Below are positions 1-9,750 of a stretch of 64,000 bases of DNA, piece after piece. Position numbers and translations under genes: made by a program. How positions within the stretch are numbered: position 1 is the first letter of the stretch; the number at the start of each line of letters is the position of its first letter. Source of the DNA: an uncultured Butyricicoccus sp. (GTDB lineage Bacteria; Bacillota; Clostridia; Oscillospirales; Butyricicoccaceae). Location: positions 1 to 64,000 of the forward strand of contig CALWUO010000002.1 in assembly GCA_944384745.1 (NCBI GenBank), in the 5' to 3' direction. Under the pieces are notes generated by a model, which worked only from the letters and a program-made list of their open reading frames with translations, made no database searches and was not told where the DNA came from.

Positions 1-71
1 TTGTCAATACCTTTTTTCAGGTTTTTCAAGTTTTTTCTTTTGATTTACTGTCCTCATCAGACAGCTTGATT

Positions 72-100
72 AGTATATGACATTATTCTTCTTTTGTCAA
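72..100 (-). promoter_or_regulatory. Sigma-A promoter reading off the left edge
   Basis: On the minus strand a perfect -35 TTGACA (95-100) is followed after 17 bp by TATACT (72-77). Transcription would start near position 65 and run leftward out of the window, so a minus-strand gene or RNA probably lies just beyond the edge. Nothing coding is visible in 1-71. Confidence 0.6.
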
Positions 101-155
101 CACTTTTTTAAATATTTTTCTAACGATTTTATTTTACCCATATTTTAGAGTTATA

Positions 156-193
156 TACAAAAAAATCGGTCAGTATTTAAACCAACCGATTTT
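156..193 (-). terminator. Rho-independent terminator after addA
   Basis: Arms AAAATCGGT (162-170) and ACCGATTTT (185-193) form a stem which, read on the minus strand, is followed by a T-rich run. It lies directly after the addA stop and separates addBA from the promoter at 72-100. Confidence 0.7.
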
Positions 194-197
194 AATA

Positions 198-3100
198 TTA
201 AATTATAGTTTCAACTGTTTGACCATCATTCAAAAAATACAACACAGTTTTTTTAACTTTCTTTCTGAAAACTTGTTCAACTGCCTGAGCATAAGCCAAA
301 AGTTGAGGTTTGTATTCTTCTGCACGTTTTAAAGTCATGCTACCTCTAACCCTATCGGTTTTAAAATCAATAACTGTAAATCCTTCGTCAGTTTCAAGCA
401 AACAATCTATAACACCTTGAAGTAAAACTTTTTCATTACTAAAATCTACAAGCTGAGGATAATAATCACTAGCAGGCAAAACAACAGAAAATTTAAATTC
501 ACGTTTTACAATAGAATTTGTAAACTCTTGAGTATATAACTTTGACTTAAAGAAATTCTCTATACGTTCTATTTTAATGGCATTAGCTTGTTCATTAGAT
601 AAAATATGCATATCACGCAAACGCATTAGTTCATTTTTTACTCCATTTGGTTTTTCACACTCTTTAAAATCACAAAATTGCATAAATAAATGATGAGCAG
701 TACCTTTTTCAGTTGGAGTAAGTCCTCTAAGTTTTTGTGTGAAATCTGGCTGACGTAAATTTTTATTTGGTCTAATAGCAGTTGTATCTTCTGAAGTTTC
801 ATAGGCTTTAAAGCCCTCTTTTAATCCTGTTGCAGTAAGTTTTGCAGGAATATCTTTTAAAGCATCAGATTTTTCTGGTAAAGCAAAATCAAGCTTAATA
901 TTTTCATATGTCAAATTTTCAAATGAGACAACTTGATTTGTTTTATCAAATACTTGTGGTTTTACTATTTTAATATCAAATACATCAGGTGCATTTACAT
1001 CAATAGAACATGTCCCTGTTTGCTCTCTTAGATTATCTGCTTTAGGGTGTTTAAGTAGTGGAAGTAAAATCCAAGGCAAATAAGAATTCATATTAGTGAG
1101 TGGATAGGTTGGAATAGGTGACATTTGAGAAATAACTGAAAGCTTTTTTATTTCATTTATAAGCCTAGCACTAGATGCGGTTATAATTAGTTTTTCTTTT
1201 GCACGGGTTAAGGCTACATATAAAACTCTTAATTCTTCACTTACCGCCTCACGCCTTGCCCTTACAGTTATAGCTTGACGCCAAATAGTCGGATATTGCA
1301 CCATTCTTTGAATATCTCTGCATTTTGGACCAAGACCTAATTCTGGGTGTACTAATATAGGTGCTTTTAGGTCTTGCTCATTGAATTTTTTTGCACAATC
1401 AGCAACAATAACGACAGGAAATTCCAAACCTTTTGATTTATGGATAGACATAATTTTTACTGCACCGCCCCCCTTTACTTGAACGGCTTGCCAATCCTCT
1501 CCACGTTCTGCCATACCACGAAGCATAGAAGTAAATCTAAACAAACCTTGAGTAGAATTTTTTTCAAATATTCTTGCACGTTCAAAGAAAGCGAGTAAAT
1601 TTTGTTGACGCTGTTTACCATTAGGCATAGCACCAAAAACCCCTATAGCATTTGTTTGTTCAAATATTTTTTGTATTAAGGTACAAACAGGCAAATCGGC
1701 TGATATTTTTCGCCAATTATCAAGCATACTTAAAAAATCTATTGCTTTTTGATTTCCTTGCTCGGCTGAATTTTTAATCAGTTCATAAAATTCTTCTTTT
1801 TTATCCAAAACCCTCATATCTGCTAATTCTTGTTCATTAAATCCAATTAGCGGTGAACGAAGTGCACCTATAAGTTCAACATCTTGTCTAGGATTATCTA
1901 TAATATGTAAAATAGATATGATAGAACTAACCTCACTTGATGAGAGTAAACCAGATGTTTCATCGGTTTCAGCAGATAAACCAATCTGTTCAAGAGCCTT
2001 TCTAAAAATAAATGCTTTTCTATTTATAGAGCGTAATAATATTACAATATCACCAGCCATAATGTCTCTTGTAATATTTCTATCTCTATCATATATAGGG
2101 AATTTATCATCAAGTAATTTTTTAATGCGTTTTGCAACCATTTGGGCTTCAAGCATAGTTTTTTCTGGTGCATCATCATCTGTGTTTTGTGTATCCAAAA
2201 GAATGACTTCAGTTTTATAACGCTCATCTTCTGGGTTAGGATAATCAGCACCAGTATAAAGTGCCTCTTTTTCAGTATAATCCAAATCGCCCAAAGCTTT
2301 TCGCATTATATTTTTAAAAATATAGTTAGTTGCTTCTAATACCTGTTCACGTGAACGGAAATTACGAGTTAAATTTAATTTTCTTGGTTTACCATCTTTT
2401 GCATTTTCTTTGTCGTCCCAAGATTGATATTTTTCAAGGAATATATAAGGGTTAGCCAATCTAAAACCATAAATACTTTGTTTTACATCGCCAACAAAGA
2501 AAAGATTTTGACCATTTTGACTTACAGCATTAAAAATAGTTTCTTGAACGGAGTTACTATCTTGATATTCGTCGACCATAATTTCATCAAAACCGCTTGC
2601 AATTTCATGTGCTAAAGGTGTAGGCTTACCATCTTTGACAAGTAGTTTTACAGCAAAATGTTCAAGGTCATTAAAATCCACAGCGTTTCTTTTAAGTTTT
2701 TCCTGTGCAAAAATATCAGCAAATTGTCTAACAGTATAAATTAACGCTTTCATTGCAGGATTGATTAGCTGTGCAGATTTTTTATGTTCTTCATTGTTTT
2801 GACAAATAAGACGAGATTTTATCTTTTCAAGATTGGTTTTCCACTCATCACGCAGATTTTTTATATAATCCTGAAAATCCTTATCTTCATAACCTCTTAT
2901 AGCTCCAAGTCTTGCATGTTTTATTTGATTTACTGTATTTATAGCATTTTCCCAACCTGTATTTATAGCATTTATAAGAGTTGTAGCGTTATTTAAATCT
3001 TGTGTTAACGCCTCTTGATAAGCATTTTGTAAATCTGGTTCAGTTTCAAGTTCTGAAAGAGCTATTTTAATACATTCTAAACCATACTGAGCGGCATTTT

Positions 3101-3746
3101 TAGCTTCTTCAAGCAATATAGCTTTATGAATATCTGCACCATTTTCTTTTATAAACATATCTGCTACTTGAGATAAAAACTCGTCAGGGTCTGCGTGGCT
3201 TTGAATTTTATCAAATATTTCTAAAACAACATCACTAAGACGTTTGTCATCACGACCAACCGAAAGCAAATCACTTAATAAAAGAAAACCTTTATCACCG
3301 CTTTCATAACCGTTTTCAAGTGCAATTTCAATGGCTTCCTGTTTTATTTCAGCTACTTCACCCTCATCAGCTATACGGAAATCTGGATTTAAACCTATAA
3401 AAGAACATTGTTCACGAATTATATTAAGACAAAAAGAATGTACAGTTGTTATCTGAGCTTTGTGAATTAACATAAGTTGTCTGCGAAGTCTGGTGTCATT
3501 AGGCTCAAGAGCTAATTTTTTTGTCATAGCTAAAGCGATTTTACTACGCATTTCTGACGCTGCCGCATTTGTATATGTCACAAGTAAAAATCTATCAATA
3601 TCTGTTGGGTTTAATTTATCGGTTAAACGCCTTATTACACGCTCTACTAAAACAGCGGTTTTGCCCGAACCAGCAGCCGCAGATACAAGCAAAGCCCCTT
3701 TATTTTCATCTATTGCATTAAGCTGTTCATCAGTCCAGTTTGGCAT
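198..3746 (-). CDS. addA: ATP-dependent helicase/nuclease subunit A (AddA)
   Basis: Large subunit of the AddAB double-strand-break resection complex, the Firmicutes counterpart of RecBCD. The 1182-residue protein starts with a UvrD-type Walker A motif (AAAGSGKT, about residues 23-30), carries superfamily-1 helicase motifs including a DEYQDS Walker B and a late VALTRAKE motif, and ends in a RecB-family nuclease whose VIDFKTDR holds the catalytic Asp and Lys. Length is normal for AddA. The ATG follows the addB stop with no gap, and its ribosome binding site (GGAGGTGA) lies inside the last addB codons, so the two are translationally coupled. Family assignment is certain from motifs; activity is inferred. 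Confidence 0.96.
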   Translation of the reverse strand: MPNWTDEQLNAIDENKGALLVSAAAGSGKTAVLVERVIRRLTDKLNPTDIDRFLLVTYTNAAASEMRSKIALAMTKKLALEPNDTRLRRQLMLIHKAQITTVHSFCLNIIREQCSFIGLNPDFRIADEGEVAEIKQEAIEIALENGYESGDKGFLLLSDLLSVGRDDKRLSDVVLEIFDKIQSHADPDEFLSQVADMFIKENGADIHKAILLEEAKNAAQYGLECIKIALSELETEPDLQNAYQEALTQDLNNATTLINAINTGWENAINTVNQIKHARLGAIRGYEDKDFQDYIKNLRDEWKTNLEKIKSRLICQNNEEHKKSAQLINPAMKALIYTVRQFADIFAQEKLKRNAVDFNDLEHFAVKLLVKDGKPTPLAHEIASGFDEIMVDEYQDSNSVQETIFNAVSQNGQNLFFVGDVKQSIYGFRLANPYIFLEKYQSWDDKENAKDGKPRKLNLTRNFRSREQVLEATNYIFKNIMRKALGDLDYTEKEALYTGADYPNPEDERYKTEVILLDTQNTDDDAPEKTMLEAQMVAKRIKKLLDDKFPIYDRDRNITRDIMAGDIVILLRSINRKAFIFRKALEQIGLSAETDETSGLLSSSEVSSIISILHIIDNPRQDVELIGALRSPLIGFNEQELADMRVLDKKEEFYELIKNSAEQGNQKAIDFLSMLDNWRKISADLPVCTLIQKIFEQTNAIGVFGAMPNGKQRQQNLLAFFERARIFEKNSTQGLFRFTSMLRGMAERGEDWQAVQVKGGGAVKIMSIHKSKGLEFPVVIVADCAKKFNEQDLKAPILVHPELGLGPKCRDIQRMVQYPTIWRQAITVRARREAVSEELRVLYVALTRAKEKLIITASSARLINEIKKLSVISQMSPIPTYPLTNMNSYLPWILLPLLKHPKADNLREQTGTCSIDVNAPDVFDIKIVKPQVFDKTNQVVSFENLTYENIKLDFALPEKSDALKDIPAKLTATGLKEGFKAYETSEDTTAIRPNKNLRQPDFTQKLRGLTPTEKGTAHHLFMQFCDFKECEKPNGVKNELMRLRDMHILSNEQANAIKIERIENFFKSKLYTQEFTNSIVKREFKFSVVLPASDYYPQLVDFSNEKVLLQGVIDCLLETDEGFTVIDFKTDRVRGSMTLKRAEEYKPQLLAYAQAVEQVFRKKVKKTVLYFLNDGQTVETII

Positions 3747-6700
3747 TTACTCATCACCTCCAATTTTATTCCAAAATTCATCATCTTTTATATTGTCCAA
3801 AGCTCTTATATAATCGCCTAAACTTTCGTCAAACTTACAAGCCGACTTATATTCACAGTAATCACATCTAACTGATTGACCTTGTTTACAAGGGGCGGCA
3901 GGAATATCACCCGTTTTCATTTCCCTTGCCATTTCAAGAAGTTTATCCTGAGCAAATCTTGCGAGTTTTCCAAATTTTTCAAGACTTGCAATAGCTGAAG
4001 TTATAGCAAGTTCTGGTTTAGGCTCTGGATTTTTCTTAGTTGGCTTAGGGGTTTTAAATTTCACAGGTAAGAATTTACTTTTATCCTCAATACCATTTTC
4101 CATAGCCTCTAATATAGATATATCATCACAAACAAGTCCGCTTCTTTTAAGTGCTTTCTCTCTAAGAGTTTTTATAACATCATCTGGTTGATTTTGGTCA
4201 AGGTCTAACAGTTGTTCTTTAGTTGGAATATATAAAACACCAGCGGGATTTATTTCTTTTATATCCTGATTTAATTTATTTTTATAATGTTCTAAACCGT
4301 TTTGCTGTATAGCATAAAGATAAAGTATCATTTGCAGATTAAGACCATTCCAAATATCATTAAGAGAAAATGATTTTGTTCCACTTTTGTAGTCCATAAC
4401 TCTTATATTGAGTTTACCATTTTTAATATAGCCGTCCACTCTATCAGCCGTACCAGAGAGTGTAACAGCATTTTCATCATCATGACATTTAATTTCTGGT
4501 AAATCTCCATTGAAACCGAACTTAAGTTCATAATCTATTGGCATAAAATCAGAAACTTTAAGTTCATCTAATACATCTTTAAGAATTTGCTCCATAGTTT
4601 TTATAAGTCTGCGGAAAAGATATTTAAATCTAGCTGTTTGTTTTTCCAAATTTCCGCCCAAATATTCTTTTATATAGTTTTCTATACATTCATGCATTAT
4701 TTGGTTTATTTTATTTTCATCTTTTATATTTTTAACACTACCAAACTGTTTGGATATTTCATTTAAAGTGTTTTCAAGCACATAGTGTATAAAAGTACCT
4801 GTTTGAGGTGCAGCAAATTCCGCTTTTTTTCTTGGTTTAGCTTTTAAGCCATGTCGCATAAAGAAAGCAAATCTGCAAGTATTAAATAAATCAACACGAG
4901 AGGCGGTAAGACTTGGAATTTTCCCATAAAGAGCATTTATAGTGTCAATGCTTGCAATTTTTCTGTTGTTAGTCTTTTTGATTTTAGCAATATCATCTTT
5001 AAAATAATTATAAGCTGTTAAAGCGGCTGGAGTATCCAAACCAGAAAGGGTTGCACAACCAAGTTCAAACGCTGGACGCTTTGCACAAAGTCTTGCGTTT
5101 TCAAGTGCATTTTCACCCTGTTCTATTGGCATGTTTAATAATTTATTTTCTATTGCACCAAGTAAGTAAGATGGTCTTATTTCTTTACCATCTGAGGTTG
5201 ATGTATGGCAACATAAAAGCATTTGTTTAGTAGCACATGATAGAAATCTATACATAATTTCTTGTTCCATAAGCATACGTTCTGTTGCACTAGCTGAAAG
5301 GTTTAATTCTTCGCATTCAAGCAACATACGCTCATGGTCGCTTAGAACACCACCAGTTTTAGGAGCACTTGGAAGAACACCGTCATTAACACCCAATACA
5401 ATCAGATATGGGTAACGTTTAGCACCACAAACTCTATCTATTGCACCACATGTAACTCTATCCAAAGAAACAGGAATGGAACTAACATCATATTGCCCTA
5501 AAACAAGGGAGAAAAGTTCAGCGAAACGTTGACTATTTGTTTCAGAATTGCCACAAATCCAAACCATTTCTTCCATTGCTTGAATAATTATTTCCCAAAG
5601 CTGACGGTATTCATCAGCAAGCTGTAAATCACCATTGTTTTCATAAAAATCAGCTCTTTCAGTCATACGCTCTGGAGTTTGCATCATAACAAGAAAATCA
5701 TATAAAGCCTGTATATGTTCAGTTATAGTTTTAGCGTTTTTAAGTGAATTTTCTAAACTTTCAAAAGGCTTAATCATTGTTTTTCTTATATTTTCTATGT
5801 TTTGCAGTTTTTCATTAGCCTCATCATCTAAGCTTTGACCATAACCATCAGGGTGATAAGTAAAAGGCTTAATCCACATATTGCCTTTTATACGCCAACA
5901 AATTGCATAATTTTCTAAAACATCAATTTCATCTGGTGATAAATTACAAAGTCCTGTTTTAAGGCAAGCAATAACATCTTCAGTTTTAAAACCGTTTGTT
6001 ATAACTCTTAAAGCGGTTGTAAGAAGTGCAAGAGGAGGACGAGCAAGCAAATCTGTTTTATTACTATAAAAAATCGGCACATCATAACGAGCCGCTGTCA
6101 TATTTAGTGCCGCTTCATAACTTGTACCATCACGTGACACAATAGCAAAATCACGCCATTTTGCATTTTTAGTTTGCATGGTTTTACGTATAAAAGCCAT
6201 TGCATATTCACACTCTGCAAAAGGGTTTGCAGCATAATAATGCTTAACACTTTGACCGTCTGATTGTTCAGGTTCACCCACAGGCAAAAGAGCCTGTTTT
6301 TCAAGCAAATCCAAATCATGTGGTTTAGGTATTTTGCAATCTCCAAAATTTAAAATTTCGACTTTTTGACCGTTTCTTTGAGCCATTCTTTTAAGCAGTT
6401 TAAAAGTATGAGCTGAAGAAACAAAAATAGATTTATCTTTTTCATCAAAAGTCAAAGCAATAGTTATTTCCATTTTGCGTTTTACAAATATTTCGATTAT
6501 ACGCATTTCTTGAGGTGTAAATGACTGGAACGCATCTATAAAAAGTTCTACACCATCAAGCAGTTTACAGCTTGGCAAAAGTTCAGCCATACGGGTTAAC
6601 ATATCTCTAGGGTCAGGCAAGCTTTCATCACAAAGTTTTTCATAAGCGGTATAAACCTGAGATAAATCTATCAATTTTTCTGACAAAGCGGGAGAAGTTT

Positions 6701-7133
6701 CTTTTAGTTTTTCTGCCACATCGAAAGTGTGTTCTGGTTTTACACAACATGTTTTACACTCATCAAAAAGTTCTAAAAATTCATTTAATATAGCTGGTTT
6801 TTGATAAAGCCCACGATAGAGTTTTAAACCAGCATCAACTTTTCTTGCAGCTTCTGTAATAGTTAGAAGTCTGCCAGCAGGAGTTAGTGATTTATCAGCA
6901 AGACCGCCCATTTCAGCAAAAACACGACCTGTCAGTCTGGTAAAGCTTATAACTTCAGCAGTTCTTCCGCCTTTGTTGTCTGTTGCCTCAGCTAGTCTGC
7001 GTTCATATGTATGGGAATAAAGCTCAGGTACAAGTATAAGTTGTTTACCTTGATTTTTTTCAGCTTTAGCGGCAATATTACGCAAAATAGCCTCAGTTTT
7101 GCCACTACCGCCACGACCTATAAAAATATTCAT
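3747..7133 (-). CDS. addB: ATP-dependent nuclease subunit B (AddB)
   Basis: Second subunit of AddAB, which recognises Chi and cuts the 5'-ended strand. The 1128-residue protein has an N-terminal Walker A (GRGGSGKT, residues 6-13), a degenerate helicase core, and a C-terminal nuclease (VMDYKSGTK). An Fe-S cluster is expected from one upstream Cys (NTCRFAFF) and the C-terminal group CDYCEYKSAC. The preceding ribosome binding site is AAGGAG. A 9-bp inverted repeat lies just upstream (7146-7154 and 7174-7182). It is the first gene of the addBA pair and sits downstream of the tRNA operon terminator, so it presumably has its own promoter, which I could not place with confidence. Confidence 0.96.
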   Translation of the reverse strand: MNIFIGRGGSGKTEAILRNIAAKAEKNQGKQLILVPELYSHTYERRLAEATDNKGGRTAEVISFTRLTGRVFAEMGGLADKSLTPAGRLLTITEAARKVDAGLKLYRGLYQKPAILNEFLELFDECKTCCVKPEHTFDVAEKLKETSPALSEKLIDLSQVYTAYEKLCDESLPDPRDMLTRMAELLPSCKLLDGVELFIDAFQSFTPQEMRIIEIFVKRKMEITIALTFDEKDKSIFVSSAHTFKLLKRMAQRNGQKVEILNFGDCKIPKPHDLDLLEKQALLPVGEPEQSDGQSVKHYYAANPFAECEYAMAFIRKTMQTKNAKWRDFAIVSRDGTSYEAALNMTAARYDVPIFYSNKTDLLARPPLALLTTALRVITNGFKTEDVIACLKTGLCNLSPDEIDVLENYAICWRIKGNMWIKPFTYHPDGYGQSLDDEANEKLQNIENIRKTMIKPFESLENSLKNAKTITEHIQALYDFLVMMQTPERMTERADFYENNGDLQLADEYRQLWEIIIQAMEEMVWICGNSETNSQRFAELFSLVLGQYDVSSIPVSLDRVTCGAIDRVCGAKRYPYLIVLGVNDGVLPSAPKTGGVLSDHERMLLECEELNLSASATERMLMEQEIMYRFLSCATKQMLLCCHTSTSDGKEIRPSYLLGAIENKLLNMPIEQGENALENARLCAKRPAFELGCATLSGLDTPAALTAYNYFKDDIAKIKKTNNRKIASIDTINALYGKIPSLTASRVDLFNTCRFAFFMRHGLKAKPRKKAEFAAPQTGTFIHYVLENTLNEISKQFGSVKNIKDENKINQIMHECIENYIKEYLGGNLEKQTARFKYLFRRLIKTMEQILKDVLDELKVSDFMPIDYELKFGFNGDLPEIKCHDDENAVTLSGTADRVDGYIKNGKLNIRVMDYKSGTKSFSLNDIWNGLNLQMILYLYAIQQNGLEHYKNKLNQDIKEINPAGVLYIPTKEQLLDLDQNQPDDVIKTLREKALKRSGLVCDDISILEAMENGIEDKSKFLPVKFKTPKPTKKNPEPKPELAITSAIASLEKFGKLARFAQDKLLEMAREMKTGDIPAAPCKQGQSVRCDYCEYKSACKFDESLGDYIRALDNIKDDEFWNKIGGDE

Positions 7134-7185
7134 AATATTTACTCCTTATCATATGGGAGAATGATTTATAGAGATATGATAACAC

Positions 7186-7215
7186 AAAAAAAAGACACCG
7201 TCTATTGACAGTGTC
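7186..7215 (-). terminator. Terminator of the tRNA operon
   Basis: Arms GACACCGTC (7194-7202) and GACAGTGTC (7207-7215) form a 9-bp stem with one G-U pair and a 4-nt loop. On the minus strand it is followed by eight T residues, ending the Asp-Phe-Gly tRNA transcript before addB. Confidence 0.85.
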
Positions 7216-7223
7216 CCTTTAGA

Positions 7224-7299
7224 TGGAGCGGATGACGAGGCTCGAACTCGCTACCTCCACCTTGGCAAGGTGGCGCTCTACCAGATGAGCTACATCCGC
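7224..7299 (-). tRNA. tRNA-Gly (GCC)
   Basis: 76-nt cloverleaf on the minus strand. The 5' acceptor GCGGATG pairs with CATCCGC, followed by discriminator T and an encoded CCA. The anticodon loop reads TTGCCAA, giving anticodon GCC. Last tRNA of a three-gene operon. Confidence 0.95.
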
Positions 7300-7304
7300 A
7301 AATA

Positions 7305-7380
7305 TGGTGCCTCCGGGCGGAATCGAACCACCGACACGGGGATTTTCAGTCCCCTGCTCTACCGACTGAGCTACAGAGGC
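7305..7380 (-). tRNA. tRNA-Phe (GAA)
   Basis: 76-nt minus-strand cloverleaf with acceptor GCCTCTG/CGGAGGC, discriminator A and encoded CCA. The anticodon loop CTGAAAA contains GAA. Only 5 nt separate it from tRNA-Gly. Confidence 0.95.
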
Positions 7381-7390
7381 AAATTGAAAA

Positions 7391-7467
7391 TGGCGACCCA
7401 GATGGGGCTCGAACCCACGACCTCTAGCGTGACAGGCTAGCGCTCTAACCGACTGAGCTACTGGGCC
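7391..7467 (-). tRNA. tRNA-Asp (GTC)
   Basis: 77-nt minus-strand cloverleaf with acceptor GGCCCAG/CTGGGTC, discriminator G and encoded CCA. The anticodon loop CTGTCAC contains GTC. It is the promoter-proximal member of the operon. Confidence 0.95.
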
Positions 7468-7486
7468 ATTTGCAAAGTGCTTATTT

Positions 7487-7515
7487 ATAATACTTCAAAA
7501 AGCGATATTTGTCAA
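7487..7515 (-). promoter_or_regulatory. Promoter of the tRNA operon
   Basis: On the minus strand TTGACA (7510-7515), 17 bp, then TATTAT (7487-7492). This is a near-consensus sigma-A promoter about 12 bp upstream of the predicted start, and it is preceded by an A/T-rich stretch that may act as an UP element. Confidence 0.85.
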
Positions 7516-7641
7516 CAGCTTTTTAAAAATTTTTTAAATTTTATTTTTTAGGATTTTTATTTACTTTTAAATATGATAGTAAGAGCGTATAATATAAATA
7601 TATTAAATGTTAATTATATTCATAAGAAGGAGGCGATTTTT

Positions 7642-9750
7642 ATGAATAAAAACAAAATATTAAAACTGCTTAAAAGACCATTAAAAATTGATGAACTAAG
7701 AAAATTTTTTCCTGAAGAAAGTAAAAAAGAACTTATTTCTGCACTTAATGAACTTATAGCCAATGGTGAAATAGTTAAAAATAAAAAAAACAGATATGCT
7801 CTTTCATCACATTTTGGTTGTATATCAGGAACATTTCTTTCTACCTCAAGAGGATTTGCTTTTGTAGAGCCAGATGAAAAAAAAGATGATGAAAAAGATA
7901 TATATATTCCAGCTGGGGCATCATGTGGAGCATGGCACGGTGACCACGTGCTTGTAAAGCTCACCAATATACGCTCATTCAAGGGTAAAAAAGGTCAAGA
8001 GGGCGAAATTATAAAGATTTTAAATCGTGCTACAACCGAAGTTATAGGAAGCATAAGAAAACAGCGTAAATCATTTATACTTGTGCCAAACTCAAATAAA
8101 TATCCTACAATGCTTATACCAAAAGCCCATATGTCAACAGCACAAGTTGGCGATAGTGTAGCCGCAAAAATAATGTTTTATGGTGATAGACGAGTTTTAC
8201 CACAAGCGAGTGTGACCGAGGTTTTTGGCAAAAACGGAGCTATGCAAGCCTCTATTGCAGCAATTTTGCATGAAAACGGTATTAAAGTACCATTTTCCGA
8301 TGATGTTTTATCAGAGGCTAGAAATTTTGGTGATAAAATACCGCCTAACTCAGTAAATGGCAGAAAAGATTTAAGAGATAAGCTTATTTTTACAATAGAT
8401 GGTGATGATGCACAAGATTTTGACGATGCAGTATCACTTGACAAATTGAAAAACGGTAATCTCTTATTAGGTGTTCATATTGCTGATGTATCACATTATG
8501 TAACCGCAGGAAGTGAACTTGACAATGAAGCGTTTTATAGAGGAACATCAGTTTATTATCCATGTCATGTAGTGCCAATGTTGCCATTTGAATTATCTGC
8601 TGGACTTTGTTCGCTTAGACCTAATGAAGATAGACTTGCATTTTCTGTTTTTATGGAACTTCAGCCAAATGGAAAAAAAGTAAAATCACATTTTTATAAA
8701 TCGGTTATTTGTTCAAAAGCAAGAATGACCTATCACAATGTCAACTTAATTTTAAATGATGATAAAGAGCTTTGTGAAAAGTATTCATTTTTAGTTGATA
8801 ATATAAAAGAGATGGCTATTTTATCAGGTACACTGCATAAAAAACGAATTACAAGAGGAGCATTAGAACTTGATATTCCAGAGCCAGAGATTTTAACCGA
8901 TGAAACGGGCGAACCTGTTAGCTTGTCTTATAGAGAAAGAGAACAAGCAGAACGCATGATAGAAGAATTTATGCTTATAGCAAATGAAACGGTTGCAGAA
9001 TATATGGAAAATAATAATTATCCTACTGTTTACCGTGTGCATGAAAACCCAGACCCGCAAAAATTAAGAGTTTTCGCACAGTTTGCTAGACCATTTGGTC
9101 ATAAAATAGATGCGTCAAAACCTAATGACACACATCAATTCCAAATTGTGCTTGATGCGGTTAAAAATGACCCAAGACAAAAAGCACTTCCGACTTTACT
9201 TTTACGCTCGCTTGCTCGTGCAAGATATTGTGACGAAAATTTAGGGCATTACGGTTTACAAGCTAAATATTATTTGCATTTCACCTCCCCTATCAGACGT
9301 TATCCAGATTTAATAACGCATAGAATGCTTACAAGAGCATTAGAAAATGATACTTTTACAGCTAATGATATAATGGCAGTAGAAAATGCCGCTTCTCAGT
9401 CTACTACAAGAGAGCTTGCCGCAGACAATGCAGAAAGAACAATAGATAGACTTTACATTGCTGCTTATATGGAACAATTTCTGGGTGAAGTTTTTGATGC
9501 GGAAATTTCAGGTGTTCAATCATTTGGCGTATTTGTAACACTTCAAAATAGTGCAGAAGGTCTGGTTAGAATAGAAACTTTATCAGGATATTATGAATAT
9601 GATGAAGAAAAAATGCAACTTATAGGCAAAAACGGAGTAAAACTCACTATGGGTACACCTATGAGAGTTCGTTTAATAAGAGCCGACCGAATTTCTGGTC
9701 AAATAGACTTTGCACCAGCCGCAGAACAGGAGAAAGTATGCCAGCACTAA
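7642..9750 (+). CDS. rnr: Ribonuclease R
   Basis: 3'-to-5' hydrolytic exoribonuclease of the RNB (RNase II) family that degrades structured RNA. The 702-residue protein has an N-terminal winged-helix region, cold-shock/OB segments, the RNB catalytic domain with the Asp cluster DGDDAQDFDDA, the FTSPIRRYPDL motif, and a C-terminal S1 domain. The start is ATG 7642, preceded at good spacing by AAGGAGG; an upstream in-frame ATG at 7573 has no ribosome binding site. The last 13 nt overlap the patatin gene. In many Firmicutes rnr sits with secG and smpB, but here secG is 35 kb away. Confidence 0.96.
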   Translation: MNKNKILKLLKRPLKIDELRKFFPEESKKELISALNELIANGEIVKNKKNRYALSSHFGCISGTFLSTSRGFAFVEPDEKKDDEKDIYIPAGASCGAWHGDHVLVKLTNIRSFKGKKGQEGEIIKILNRATTEVIGSIRKQRKSFILVPNSNKYPTMLIPKAHMSTAQVGDSVAAKIMFYGDRRVLPQASVTEVFGKNGAMQASIAAILHENGIKVPFSDDVLSEARNFGDKIPPNSVNGRKDLRDKLIFTIDGDDAQDFDDAVSLDKLKNGNLLLGVHIADVSHYVTAGSELDNEAFYRGTSVYYPCHVVPMLPFELSAGLCSLRPNEDRLAFSVFMELQPNGKKVKSHFYKSVICSKARMTYHNVNLILNDDKELCEKYSFLVDNIKEMAILSGTLHKKRITRGALELDIPEPEILTDETGEPVSLSYREREQAERMIEEFMLIANETVAEYMENNNYPTVYRVHENPDPQKLRVFAQFARPFGHKIDASKPNDTHQFQIVLDAVKNDPRQKALPTLLLRSLARARYCDENLGHYGLQAKYYLHFTSPIRRYPDLITHRMLTRALENDTFTANDIMAVENAASQSTTRELAADNAERTIDRLYIAAYMEQFLGEVFDAEISGVQSFGVFVTLQNSAEGLVRIETLSGYYEYDEEKMQLIGKNGVKLTMGTPMRVRLIRADRISGQIDFAPAAEQEKVCQH

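Noticed and set aside
7220..7470. Possible ribosomal RNA or attachment site next to the tRNAs
   Set aside because: Only three tRNAs with promoter and terminator are present; no integrase or direct repeats nearby.
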